DNA of 64,000 nucleotides, from NCBI RefSeq assembly GCF_019352175.1, contig NZ_JACBYI010000004.1, positions 186,001 through 250,000 on the forward strand, in the 5' to 3' direction. The DNA comes from Paenibacillus sp. S150. GTDB lineage: Bacteria; Bacillota; Bacilli; Paenibacillales; Paenibacillaceae. Below, piece after piece: positions 29,124 to 38,253 of the stretch. Within the stretch, counting starts at the first letter, position 1. Every line of letters starts with the position of its first letter. Position numbers and translations under genes: made by a program. The notes beneath the pieces were generated by a model. It did no database searches. It was not told the DNA's origin and saw only the letters and a program-made list of their open reading frames with translations.

Positions 29124-30441
29124 CAGAAGGAAAAAACCGGCCGCAGTCAATCCGATCAAGATCGGCCAGTCGCTCGGCGCCGTGCTGGCGCTGCAGGGCT
29201 GCTATCGCGCCATGCCGCTGATGCACGGCTCTCAGGGCTGCTCCGCGTTTCCCAAGGCACTGCTGACCCGGCATTTCCGCGAGCCGATCGCCGTACAGAC
29301 CTCCGCGCTGCAGGAGATGGATGTCATCTTCGATGCCAACCGGAATCTGGAGGAGGCTCTTAACCTGGTGCTGAGCAAGCACCGGCCCGATATTATCGGA
29401 ATTATCGGAACGGAATTGACCGATGTCGCCGGGGTGGATTATCAGAGCATGCTCAAGTCCTACAAACGGGAGCGGAACATGCGCGGAGGACTTGCTTTTT
29501 CCGTGGTGCTCCCTGACTTCCGCGGTTCGCTGGAGTCGGGCTTCAGCATTACGGTGGAGGCGATGATCGATGAAATGATCCAGCAGGTGGGGCACAGGGG
29601 CTCGAGAAGCGTGAATACCCGGCAGATTACGCTGCTGCCCGGATCTTTCCTGACACCTGCGGATGTGATGGAACTGAAGGAGATTATTTCTTCCTTCGGC
29701 TTCGAGGTGATTGCGCTGCCGGATATCTCGACCTCCCTGTCAGGGCATTTGCTGACCGGGTTCTCTCCGCTGACCCGTGGCGGTGTGCCGCTGGATTCCA
29801 TGCTGCAGAGTCTGCAGTCCGGGCTGACAATCGCCATCGGCGGCAGCATGGAGCGTCCGGCAAGAAGGCTTCACAATGCGCTTGGCACGCCTTACAAGGT
29901 TTTTGAAGGCGCGATGGGACTTAAGGCTTCCGATGAGCTGCTGCATTTTCTGCACCAGATCAGCGGAGAGCCGGTGCCGCTGCGGTATTGCTGGCAGCGT
30001 GAGAATTTGCTCGACAGCATGCTTGACGCGCATTTTCAGTTTGCCGGCATGTCTGCAATGACCGCGCTGGAGCCGGATCATCTGTATTCCGTCTCGGGAT
30101 GGCTTGAAGAGCTTGGGGTGGAGCAGAAGGCGTTGATTGCTTCCTATGAAACACCGCTGATTGCAGGAATGGAGCGCGAGGTGTGGGTAGGAGATCTGGA
30201 CGATGCCGAAGTGCTGGGCAAGGGGGCCGATCTCTGGATCAGCAATTCTCACGGCATCGCCGGAGCGAAGCGGATTGACGCTGCATTTATGCCGGCCGGC
30301 TTTCCGGTATGGAACGAGCTTGGAGCTTACATGTCCGTCTCTGTAGGATACAGAGGCGCCATGGAGTGGAGTAATAAAGCAGGGAATTTGTTAATGCAAA
30401 GGGAGGCCAAACACCGTGAAAGTAGCATTCGCCACAGATGA
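29113..30441 (+). CDS. nifN: NifN, FeMo-cofactor scaffold subunit
   Basis: 442 residues from ATG at 29113 with AAGGAGG upstream, inside the end of nifE; the frame open from 29050 has no RBS. NifK-like: NPIKIGQSLGAVLALQG, MHGSQGCSAFPKALLTRHF, IIGTELTDVAGVD. It retains fewer Cys than NifK, as usual. It pairs with NifE. Its 3' end overlaps nifX by 26 bases. Confidence 0.96.
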   Translation: MTVSRRKKPAAVNPIKIGQSLGAVLALQGCYRAMPLMHGSQGCSAFPKALLTRHFREPIAVQTSALQEMDVIFDANRNLEEALNLVLSKHRPDIIGIIGTELTDVAGVDYQSMLKSYKRERNMRGGLAFSVVLPDFRGSLESGFSITVEAMIDEMIQQVGHRGSRSVNTRQITLLPGSFLTPADVMELKEIISSFGFEVIALPDISTSLSGHLLTGFSPLTRGGVPLDSMLQSLQSGLTIAIGGSMERPARRLHNALGTPYKVFEGAMGLKASDELLHFLHQISGEPVPLRYCWQRENLLDSMLDAHFQFAGMSAMTALEPDHLYSVSGWLEELGVEQKALIASYETPLIAGMEREVWVGDLDDAEVLGKGADLWISNSHGIAGAKRIDAAFMPAGFPVWNELGAYMSVSVGYRGAMEWSNKAGNLLMQREAKHRESSIRHR

Positions 30442-30829
30442 TGGAAGCCGCGTGAATGCCCACTTTGGGCAAAGTCCTATGTTCGCCGTATATAATGTAA
30501 CCAAAAATGGCGGCGAACTGGTAGAACTGCGCAAGCTGCCGGTTGTCCTGAATCAGGATGAAGCCGGTAAAATTGACAACCGGCTGGCGGCGGTAGAAGA
30601 TTGCACACTGATCTTCATCATGCAGATTGGCGCTTCAGCCGCCGCGAAGGTGACGCGCCGCAAGATTATGCCGGTTAAGGTTCCGTTCGGCAGCCCGATT
30701 GACGAGCAGGTGAAGCGTCTGGTTGAGATGCTTCAGGGCAAGCCGCCGATGTGGCTGGCCAAGGTGCTGCGTGCGGAAGAGGAAGGCACAGGCGAAGGGG
30801 AGGAAGCGAATGGAACCATTGGCAAATGA
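30416..30829 (+). CDS. nifX: NifX, nitrogenase cofactor carrier
   Basis: 137 residues from GTG at 30416, with AAAGGGAGG about 8 bases upstream. Dinitrogenase-cofactor-binding domain from the start (KVAFATDDGSRVNAHFGQSP) to about 110; the same domain forms the C-terminus of NifB. It holds NifB-co or VK-cluster between NifB and NifEN. C-terminal Glu/Gly-rich tail is variable. Confidence 0.95.
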   Translation: MKVAFATDDGSRVNAHFGQSPMFAVYNVTKNGGELVELRKLPVVLNQDEAGKIDNRLAAVEDCTLIFIMQIGASAAAKVTRRKIMPVKVPFGSPIDEQVKRLVEMLQGKPPMWLAKVLRAEEEGTGEGEEANGTIGK

Positions 30830-31376
30830 GAAGATGACAATTCAAGCTGCTCCTTCCTTGGAAGGAGCGGCGGTGAAGCTCCGCCGCCGCAAGGCCGAAA
30901 AAGAACTGGATCAAGATACGGCGGATGCTTTTGTCCGCCGTTTGTGCAATCTTTTGGATACGGCTGACTTCTTCGGACGGCATGCCTCGCTGTCCCCGCA
31001 GGAGAAGATTGCCAAGCTGTTCCTGGCTACCGCCGAGGACAAGGATAAATCGGACTTCAACTGTGCCGTATCTCCGAAGGTCCGCCAGCAGGTTCCGGTT
31101 CTGTTCCAGGCCATCGCCGGAGTCATGGAAGAGAAGAGCGGAACCATGGTGCAAAGCACCGCCGAGATTAATGTGGAGGGCTTTGGAAGGGGATTGCTGT
31201 ACAGCGGCCGTGTCATCCTGGTGCTGAAAAGTCTGCGGGCCGGCTTTCCCTTCCCCTTCACCTCGGAGGAGAAGACCATCCGTTATGGAGTGGAGTGTGT
31301 GGAGGAAGGCCTGGCCTTTTTGGAAAAATATAACGAGATGACGCAGTTTCACGGATTGCTCAGCCTCGAAGGCTAA
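30810..31376 (+). CDS. NifX-associated nitrogen fixation protein (DUF269 family)
   Basis: 188 residues from ATG at 30810 with GGGGAGG seven bases before; overlaps nifX by 20 bases. The block FVRRLCNLLDTADFFGRHA and the end LKSLRAGFPFPFTSEEK with EGLAFLEKY match the NifX-associated (DUF269) family found only in nif clusters. Its biochemical role is not established. In Paenibacillus strains that have it, it lies exactly between nifX and hesA. Confidence 0.88.
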   Translation: MEPLANEKMTIQAAPSLEGAAVKLRRRKAEKELDQDTADAFVRRLCNLLDTADFFGRHASLSPQEKIAKLFLATAEDKDKSDFNCAVSPKVRQQVPVLFQAIAGVMEEKSGTMVQSTAEINVEGFGRGLLYSGRVILVLKSLRAGFPFPFTSEEKTIRYGVECVEEGLAFLEKYNEMTQFHGLLSLEG

Positions 31377-31414
31377 AGGCGCGAATTAATTATCAGTCAC
31401 AGGGGGGAACAGGG

Positions 31415-32167
31415 ATGGAGCAGCTTGCCGGTGATATGGAGCTGGAACGGTATGCCCGGCAGCTTAAGCTGCTCGGAGAAGACGGGCAGAAGGCGCTGAA
31501 GGAAGCGACGGTGATGGTGGCCGGAATCGGCGGACTTGGAGGAACGGCTGCGCTGTATCTGGCAGCGGCGGGCGTCGGCAAGCTTATTCTGGCCCATGAA
31601 GGGATAATTGTCCCTCCTGACCTCAACCGGCAAATTCTCATGGATGCGGAGCATCTGGGGATGGAGCGGATGAGCACGGCCATTGCCCAGCTGAAGCGCC
31701 TGAACCCGCATGTCGAGATTGAGGGCTATAATTCCAGGATTGAATATGAACTTGCCAGACCCTGGGTGGAGAGCGCAGATATTGTGATCGACGCCCGTTA
31801 TGATTTTCCGGAGAGATATACGCTGAACCGTCTGTGTGTAGATACCGGCACACCTATGGTGGAAGCCGCTATGTATGGATTTGAAATCTCCCTGACTACG
31901 GTCATTCCCGGTCTAACGCCCTGCCTGGAATGTTTGTATCCGGATGTGCAGCCGCAGTGGGAGCCGCTTGGATTTCCAGTTCTGGGAGCGACCTCCGGAA
32001 TTGCAGGTTGTCTGGCTGCGCTGGAAGCCGTAAAATGGATTACAGGGGTAGGGACAACTTATGCGGGCGTGATGCATCGCTTCAGCTCACTCGACTTCGC
32101 CTGTTACAGCGTCCATATTGCCCGTAATCCGAATTGCGCTTGCTGCGGAGAAGGAGGTAAACCGTGA
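31415..32167 (+). CDS. hesA: HesA-like E1/ThiF-MoeB family protein
   Basis: 250 residues. Adenylating Rossmann motif VMVAGIGGLGGTAALYL (residues about 32-48), Arg-finger-like DLNRQIL, and Cys pairs in PCLECLYP and CACCGEGG that likely bind zinc. Homologues occur in nif clusters of Paenibacillus, Frankia and cyanobacteria and are implicated in molybdenum or sulfur handling for the cofactor; mechanism not settled. Overlaps nifV by four bases. Confidence 0.93.
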   Translation: MEQLAGDMELERYARQLKLLGEDGQKALKEATVMVAGIGGLGGTAALYLAAAGVGKLILAHEGIIVPPDLNRQILMDAEHLGMERMSTAIAQLKRLNPHVEIEGYNSRIEYELARPWVESADIVIDARYDFPERYTLNRLCVDTGTPMVEAAMYGFEISLTTVIPGLTPCLECLYPDVQPQWEPLGFPVLGATSGIAGCLAALEAVKWITGVGTTYAGVMHRFSSLDFACYSVHIARNPNCACCGEGGKP

Positions 32168-33306
32168 AAAGTCTCAAGCTATGTGACACGACACTGCGGG
32201 ATGGTGAACAGGCGGCTGGAGTTTCATTCACGAGGGCGGAAAAGCTGGAAATCGCAAAGTTGCTGTCGGAGTGCGGAGTAGAGCAGGCAGAGGTGGGGAT
32301 TCCTGCCATGGGCAAGCGGGAGCAGGAGGATATTGCGGCCATCGCCGAATTGAATCTCCCGATGAAGCTCATGACCTGGAATCGTTCGGTGGCGGGGGAT
32401 ATCGACAAGGCGCGGGCGACCGGAGTGAACTGGAGCCACGTGTCCATTCCCGTCTCGGAGATTCAGCTGCAGGGCAAGCTGGGCCTCACCCCTGCGGAGG
32501 GGCTGAACAAGCTGCTTGGCGCGGCCGAATATGGCCTGTCGCTGGGGATGACGGTGTCGGTAGGGATGGAGGATTCCTCCAGGGCCAATATGGGTTTCCT
32601 GGTCCAGCTGGTGAATTCTCTCCATAAGGAGGGAATCCGCAGGTTCCGTTATGCGGATACGGTCTCGGCCCATCATCCAGGGCAGATTGCAGAGCGCGTA
32701 AGCACTCTGCTTGGTGCGGTCCCGGCAGATGTTGAGCTGGAGGTGCACTGCCATAATGATTTCGGGCTGGCCTGCGCCAATACGCTGAGCGGAATCGCCG
32801 CAGGTGCAGTGTGGGCCAGCACCACGGTGGCCGGAATCGGCGAACGCACCGGGAACGCAGCCATGGAGGAAGTGGCGATGGCCTGGCATTACCTGTACGG
32901 TGGAGAGAGCAGCGTAAGATTCGATCTGCTCAAAGGCTTGGCCGACAAGGTGATTGCCGCTTCCGGCCGCAGTGTAGGAGATGCCAAGCCCATTGTGGGA
33001 CAGATGGCTTTTACGCATGAGTCGGGCATTCACGTGGATGGTCTGATGAAGGAGAGAGCCACTTATCAGACCTTTGATCCCTCTGAAGTGGGCCGGAGCC
33101 ACCATTTCGTACTGGGCAAGCATTCCGGCACCGGTGCTGTGTCCCATGTGCTCGATCAGTGGGGCCTTGCGATCAGTGCGGATACTGCTGGGCGTCTCCT
33201 GGAGCGGGTCCGTGCATACGCAGAGGCCCGTAAAGGAACTGTACCGGAATATATGCTGGTGCAGTGGCTGATGGAAGAGCAGCAGCGGGCACAGAACGCT
33301 GTATAA
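32164..33306 (+). CDS. nifV: NifV, homocitrate synthase
   Basis: 380 residues from GTG at 32164 (GTGA overlap with hesA, GGAGG upstream). HMGL-like barrel: LCDTTLRDGEQAAGVSF at the start, metal-binding HCHNDFGLA and GIGERTGNA. It condenses 2-oxoglutarate and acetyl-CoA into homocitrate, the organic ligand of FeMo-co. Last gene of the operon. Confidence 0.95.
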   Translation: MKSLKLCDTTLRDGEQAAGVSFTRAEKLEIAKLLSECGVEQAEVGIPAMGKREQEDIAAIAELNLPMKLMTWNRSVAGDIDKARATGVNWSHVSIPVSEIQLQGKLGLTPAEGLNKLLGAAEYGLSLGMTVSVGMEDSSRANMGFLVQLVNSLHKEGIRRFRYADTVSAHHPGQIAERVSTLLGAVPADVELEVHCHNDFGLACANTLSGIAAGAVWASTTVAGIGERTGNAAMEEVAMAWHYLYGGESSVRFDLLKGLADKVIAASGRSVGDAKPIVGQMAFTHESGIHVDGLMKERATYQTFDPSEVGRSHHFVLGKHSGTGAVSHVLDQWGLAISADTAGRLLERVRAYAEARKGTVPEYMLVQWLMEEQQRAQNAV

Positions 33307-33443
33307 GAATGGAGCGTAACGCCGGAGCCGGGATTAGAACACAGAACGCCTGAGCGGCCTGTAAGAAGGTTTTACAGCGTAGGCCAGGCGCCTGTGACGG
33401 AAATGTGCTTGAGGTTTGGATGGCTCTGAAGTGTTAATATTAA

Positions 33444-33498
33444 GCAGACAGCGCTGATCTTCATTAAGGAGGAGGGGAGCGCTGCCTGCTTTTTTTGC
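33444..33498 (+). terminator. nif operon terminator
   Basis: GCAGACAGCGCT pairs with AGCGCTGCCTGC (one A-C mismatch) around a 22-base loop, followed by a seven-T run. It lies about 140 bases after nifV. Confidence 0.85.
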
Positions 33499-33576
33499 AA
33501 ATATATGCTTGTTAAGGGTTCACGGCCATCAGCAACAGGAGTGATAAGCAGAGAAGGCAAGTAGAATGGAGGAGCA

Positions 33577-34350
33577 ATGACTCAAAAAACAATCTTTTTT
33601 GATATTGACGGCACGATTTATGATGAAGCCAAGAAAATTCCCGCGTCTGCGAAGGAAGCCATCGCTGAACTGAAAAGCCGGGGCCACAATGTGGCTATCG
33701 CCACCGGCAGAGCTGCTTACATGTTTGAGGATTTGCGTGAAGAGCTGGGAATTGATTCATATGTGTCACTGAACGGGCAATACGTAGTTTTTAAAGGAAG
33801 AGAGATCTACTGCAACCCCCTGGATACCCAATCTCTGCAGAAACTGACCTTGTTCGCCGAGAAGAACGATCACCCGGTGGCCTATATTGATGCTGTCGGC
33901 ATGACCGTAAATGTTGCGGAGCATGAGTACATCAAAACAAGCATCGGCTCTCTGAAGCTGGCGTTTCCGACCCATGATGCGGGTTATTTTTTGCAGCATG
34001 AAATCTATCAGGCGCTGATTTTTTGCCCGCAGGAGGATCAGGGCTTGTACTCAGAAGCGTATCCGCATTTGAATTTTGTCCGCTGGCATAAGCTTTGTAT
34101 GGATGTGCTGCCGGGAAATGGCTCGAAGGCGGGGGGCATTCAGCAGATGATGAAAATTCTTGGTGTGCCGAGGGAAGATATCTATGCTTTTGGCGACGGA
34201 CTGAATGATCTGGAGATGCTTAGCTTTGTTGGTCATGGCATCGCGATGGGCAATGCGGAGGATGAAGTGAAGGCGGCCGCCGCCTATGTGACCAAGCATG
34301 TCAGCGAGAACGGCATTCTTGAGGGCTTGAAAATGGTGGGCCTGTTGTAG
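33577..34350 (+). CDS. Cof-type HAD-IIB phosphatase
   Basis: 257 residues. HAD motif I FFDIDGTIYDE, motif II IATGRA, motif IV AFGDGLNDLEML, and Lys in PGNGSKAGG. The cap is of type IIB, so it belongs to the Cof/YkrA-like sugar-phosphate or nucleotide phosphatases. The physiological substrate cannot be inferred. Preceded by GGAGG; single gene. Confidence 0.92.
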   Translation: MTQKTIFFDIDGTIYDEAKKIPASAKEAIAELKSRGHNVAIATGRAAYMFEDLREELGIDSYVSLNGQYVVFKGREIYCNPLDTQSLQKLTLFAEKNDHPVAYIDAVGMTVNVAEHEYIKTSIGSLKLAFPTHDAGYFLQHEIYQALIFCPQEDQGLYSEAYPHLNFVRWHKLCMDVLPGNGSKAGGIQQMMKILGVPREDIYAFGDGLNDLEMLSFVGHGIAMGNAEDEVKAAAAYVTKHVSENGILEGLKMVGLL

Positions 34351-34360
34351 AGAAGAAGGC

Positions 34361-34404
34361 AGGACCCTTCTCTTGCAGAATCTGCAGCAGATGCGGTCCT
34401 TTTT
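34361..34404 (+). terminator. Weak terminator after the HAD gene
   Basis: AGGACC and GGTCCT pair around an inner CTGCAGCAG, followed by TTTTT. The rest of the 380-base gap up to the collagen-like gene shows no gene. Confidence 0.5.
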
Positions 34405-34730
34405 GGCTTGGGGCGAAGCTCTGCGTCTGAGGGCTGAAATGCAGGCTGGATGTTTGGGGAAAGAGTTGAATTCAAGCCGCTGTACAGGTGCAATTGCAAG
34501 TTAAGCTGAACAAGACTGGGCGGGTTGTCCATCTATAGTATATGTCCGCTCAGCAGCAGAGGTGTCCAGGCATGTGAACAGATTATTCCGGTCCCGGGTA
34601 ATTTCAGCTTGTCCGGACGGGGTAAACACCCGGATTTTGCAAAAATAAACTGCGGCCTACGAGACAGATGTCCATGCCTTCCCTGGGTAAATGGAGTACT
34701 ATACATCAAGTCTATTGGGAGGTGCTGTAA

Positions 34731-35981
34731 ATGGGAAGTCTGGAGCTTAAGAAAAAATGCCCGAATCCTGAGAAAAAGCGGCTTGAGTGCTCTTTGCCAA
34801 AACCGTGCAAGAAAGGGCTTAAAAGAAAAACTGCAAGACGGAAGCATGAAACGGAAAGGAAATGCGGCTGCAAGAAAATTATCGTCAAAAAGCAGATTGT
34901 CCGTGTAAACATTCCGCTTGGTGCATTGGGAGCGGCCGGAGCCGCCGGAGCGCTTGGCGCAGCGGGTGCTGTGGAAGCGCTGGGTGCAGCGGGTGCAGCC
35001 GGAGCCGCCGGAGCTCTGGGGGCCGCCGGTGCAGAAGGATTGCTGGGGGCAACGGGTGCAGCCGGAGCCCTGGGGGCTATTGGAGCCGCCGGTGCGCTGG
35101 GCGCCGCCGGGGCCGCCGGGGCTTTGGGCGCGGCCGGGGCAACGGGCGGCCTGGGAGCGGCCGGAGCCGCAGGGCTGCTTGGCGCCGCCGGCGCTGTCGG
35201 CGCTCTGGGCGCAATGGGTGCTACGGGAGCGCTGGGCGTCGCCGGAGCCATTGGGGCCGCCGGAGCTATCGGGGCCGCCGGCGCCATCGGCCCGGCAGGA
35301 ATCGGAGGACTGGTGGGTCCCGCTGGACCGGCTGGGGCCGCCGGCGCTGCCGGACCTACCGGACCGGCGGGACCCGCCGGAGCCGCAGGGCCTGCCGGAA
35401 TTGCCGGGCCTGCCGGAATTGCCGGGCCTGCCGGAATTGCCGGACCCGCCGGCGTTGCCGGACCGGCCGGGGCGGTCGGACCCGCGGGACCCGCCGGGGC
35501 TGCTGGAGCAACGGGCGCAACCGGAGCTGCAGGAGCGGCAGGCGCAACCGGCGCAACGGGTGCGGCCGGAGGGATAGCCCAATTTGGTTATGTGTATAAT
35601 CTGGGGGCGCAGGTCGTGCCGATTGAGGCGGATGTGTCTTTTGATACGAACGGTCTGCTGACTCCGGGGATTACCCATGCTCCCGGCACAACGACAATTT
35701 CAGTGACTAATGCCGGGATTTATGAGGTCAATTTCTCGGTATCCGGCGTGGAACCCAACCAGTTCGCATTGTTCGTCAACGGGGCCGAGGTTGCGGGTAC
35801 CGTATACGGCTCGGGTGCAGGAACCCAGCAAAACACCGGGCAGGCGATCTTCGCCTTGGCCTCGGGAGATGTGCTGACGCTGCGCAACCACAGCTCCGCG
35901 GCGGCAGTCACGCTGCAGACACTGGCCGGGGGCACGCAGGCGAATGTCAACGCGTCGATTGTAATCAAGCAATTAAGCTAG
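34731..35981 (+). CDS. Collagen-like surface/exosporium-type protein 1
   Basis: 416 residues, GGGAGGTG before the ATG. A Lys/Cys-rich N-terminus (1-60, with KKKCPNPEKK and CGCKK) has no signal peptide. About 75 Gly-X-Y triplets (about 63-282) follow. The first half is Ala/Leu-rich (GAL, GAA, GAI) and nearly without proline, the second half is GPA-rich. Residues about 283-416 form a globular C-terminal domain ([37 protein letters not shown]) resembling the trimerising C-terminal domain of BclA-type exosporium glycoproteins. It shares that domain with the gene at 62399. It probably makes filaments on the spore surface. Confidence 0.88.
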   Translation: MGSLELKKKCPNPEKKRLECSLPKPCKKGLKRKTARRKHETERKCGCKKIIVKKQIVRVNIPLGALGAAGAAGALGAAGAVEALGAAGAAGAAGALGAAGAEGLLGATGAAGALGAIGAAGALGAAGAAGALGAAGATGGLGAAGAAGLLGAAGAVGALGAMGATGALGVAGAIGAAGAIGAAGAIGPAGIGGLVGPAGPAGAAGAAGPTGPAGPAGAAGPAGIAGPAGIAGPAGIAGPAGVAGPAGAVGPAGPAGAAGATGATGAAGAAGATGATGAAGGIAQFGYVYNLGAQVVPIEADVSFDTNGLLTPGITHAPGTTTISVTNAGIYEVNFSVSGVEPNQFALFVNGAEVAGTVYGSGAGTQQNTGQAIFALASGDVLTLRNHSSAAAVTLQTLAGGTQANVNASIVIKQLS

Positions 35982-36058
35982 GCTCAAATGAAAGGGAGCG
36001 CGGTTCTAACCGGCAGCACAAACCTGCGGAGCAGAGTGGCGGAACCTTTAAAAGCAGA

Positions 36059-36110
36059 AGACGGAAGCTCTTCCTTATTAAGAAAAGAATGAGCTTCCGT
36101 CTTTTTTTTT
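36059..36110 (+). terminator. Terminator of collagen-like gene 1
   Basis: AGACGGAAGCTC and GAGCTTCCGTCT are perfectly complementary (12 bp), followed by nine T. The remaining about 245 bases to the next gene show no other feature. Confidence 0.92.
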
Positions 36111-36355
36111 CTGCAGATTCAGCTGCCGAAGTACATACAGGGCCTTTCCTTTCAGCATTGTCGATTGACGCTCTGCCTGCTAAGGCGGCCAGTGACTGAT
36201 GATGCACGGAAGTGAAAGGTTTTAACGGAATTTTGTTATTCTCTTCCTCCGGTGTGGTTAAGATATATTAATATGTCCGGAAGAGGCCGGGGTGGCCTTT
36301 ATACGGATCTGAAGCTCTTATCCAAGCAGGAATCGCAGAAGCGGAGGGAATTCCG

Positions 36356-38047
36356 GTGAACCCCAAATGGTGGAAAGAAAGCGTCGTGTATCAGATTTAT
36401 CCGATCAGCTTCATGGACAGCAACGGTGACGGAATTGGAGATTTGCGCGGAATTATGTCCAAATTGGACTATTTGCAGGATCTGGGTGTGGATGTAATCT
36501 GGGTATGTCCGATTTATAAATCGCCGGGCCACGACAACGGATATGATATCAGTGATTATTGCGACATTATGAAGGAATTTGGAACGATGGATGATTTTGA
36601 CCGGCTGCTGCGGGAGATGCATTCGCGCGGGATGAAGCTGATGATGGATCTGGTGCTCAACCATACCTCCCACCAGCACCCCTGGTTCATTGAATCCAGA
36701 AGCTCGAAGGATAATCCCAAACGGGATTATTACATCTGGAGAAAGGGCAGAAACGGCGGTCCGCCGAACAACTGGGAGTCCTATTTCAGCGGTTCGGTCT
36801 GGGAGCTCGATCCAAGGACAGGGGAATATTACCTGCACCTGTATTCCAGATTTCAGCCGGATCTGAACTGGGAGAATCCCGCCGTGATCGACAAGCTGCA
36901 TGAAATGGTGCAGTGGTGGCTGAAGAAAGGGATCGACGGCTTCCGGTTTGACGCAATTGCCCATATTGTGAAGAAGGACGGGTATCCCGATGCTCTGAAT
37001 CCTAACGGCACGGCAACTGTGCGGGCGTATGACATGTTCTCCAATCTGGAGCATGTCCATACGCTGCTGCGCAATCTGAATGATCGGGTGCTCTACTTTT
37101 ACGATATTATGACGGTCGGCGAAACCTCGGGCCTCGGGCCGGAGCAGGCGCTCGATTATGTCGGCGACGGACGCCGCGAGCTGAACATGACCTTTCAATT
37201 TGAGCATATGAATCTGGATTGCGCCGCACCGGGCGGAGGGAAGTGGGACACCATCCCCTGGAGCCTTTTGGAGCTGAAAAAAATCATCAGCAACTGGCAG
37301 ACGGTCCTGCACAACAAAGGCTGGAACGCCAATTATTTGTGCAATCATGACCAGCCGCGCTCGGTATCGCGGTTCGGCAACGATATGTATTACCGCATCC
37401 CCTCGGCCAAAATGCTGGCCACCTTTATTCACATGCTGGAGGGTACGCCATATATCTACCAGGGTGAGGAAATCGGGATGACGAATGCGGGCTTTGAGTC
37501 GATTGACGATTACCGGGATGTGGAGACGCTGAATTATTATGAGGAAAAACGCACGAATGGCGTTCCCGAAGCCGACATCATGGCCGCTATCCACAAAAAA
37601 AGCCGGGACAATGCCCGGACGCCGATGCAGTGGAACGATGGCGAGGACGGCGGATTTACGGAAGGGGTTCCGTGGATTCGGGTGAACTCCAATTTCCGGG
37701 AGATCAATGCAGCCAGGGCGGTCAAGGACCCGGACTCGATTTATCATTATTACAAAAAGCTGATTCAGCTGAGAAAAAAGCATCAGGTCATTGTCTACGG
37801 TGAATACGTTCTGCTGCTGGAGGAGCATCCGGAAATTTATGCTTATACCCGCATGCTGGAGGATGAGCGGCTGCTGGTCGTGCTGAATTTTTTTGAGCGG
37901 GAGCCGGTGTTCGAGCTGCCGGAGGAATTTCAGCCGGAAAAGCTGGAGCTGCTGATCTCCAACTACACGCCGGGCAAAGAGGAAGACTTAAGGAAGCTGA
38001 AGCTTCGTCCCTATGAAGCCAGAGTCTATCTGGAGAAGCAAGGCTAG
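36356..38047 (+). CDS. GH13 oligo-1,6-/alpha-glucosidase
   Basis: 563 residues from GTG at 36356 with GGAGGG nine bases upstream. The (beta/alpha)8 barrel opens with WWKESVVYQIYPISFMDSNG. Catalytic residues are Asp199 (GFRFDAIAH), Glu256 (TVGETSG) and Asp332 (CNHDQPRS), at practically the positions known for oligo-1,6-glucosidases. No signal peptide, so cytoplasmic. It cleaves terminal alpha-glucosides such as isomaltose or short maltodextrins; the linkage preference is not determined here. Confidence 0.93.
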   Translation: MNPKWWKESVVYQIYPISFMDSNGDGIGDLRGIMSKLDYLQDLGVDVIWVCPIYKSPGHDNGYDISDYCDIMKEFGTMDDFDRLLREMHSRGMKLMMDLVLNHTSHQHPWFIESRSSKDNPKRDYYIWRKGRNGGPPNNWESYFSGSVWELDPRTGEYYLHLYSRFQPDLNWENPAVIDKLHEMVQWWLKKGIDGFRFDAIAHIVKKDGYPDALNPNGTATVRAYDMFSNLEHVHTLLRNLNDRVLYFYDIMTVGETSGLGPEQALDYVGDGRRELNMTFQFEHMNLDCAAPGGGKWDTIPWSLLELKKIISNWQTVLHNKGWNANYLCNHDQPRSVSRFGNDMYYRIPSAKMLATFIHMLEGTPYIYQGEEIGMTNAGFESIDDYRDVETLNYYEEKRTNGVPEADIMAAIHKKSRDNARTPMQWNDGEDGGFTEGVPWIRVNSNFREINAARAVKDPDSIYHYYKKLIQLRKKHQVIVYGEYVLLLEEHPEIYAYTRMLEDERLLVVLNFFEREPVFELPEEFQPEKLELLISNYTPGKEEDLRKLKLRPYEARVYLEKQG

Positions 38048-38058
38048 TATGAGAATAG

Positions 38059-38106
38059 GAGTTGCCACAACCGCGGGAAGTATGGCGGAATGGCGACTCT
38101 TTTTTG
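38059..38106 (+). terminator. Terminator of the GH13 gene
   Basis: GAGTTGCCA and TGGCGACTC pair (one G-U), followed by seven T. Confidence 0.75.
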
Positions 38107-38253
38107 AGTTTAAGGTGAAAAGGCGGTACAATTGCGTTACATCAGATGATGTATCCAAGCCCGGTATCAGGCGCGATAAAGCAGGGCTTGAATACACGCA
38201 TTCAGCATACATAGGACGGTTTGTGCATGTACTGTTGCGGGAGGAGAAGGAAC

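Noticed and set aside
34525..34908. 127-codon frame overlapping the collagen-like gene start
   Set aside because: No RBS, no recognisable content; overlaps the well-started gene at 34731.
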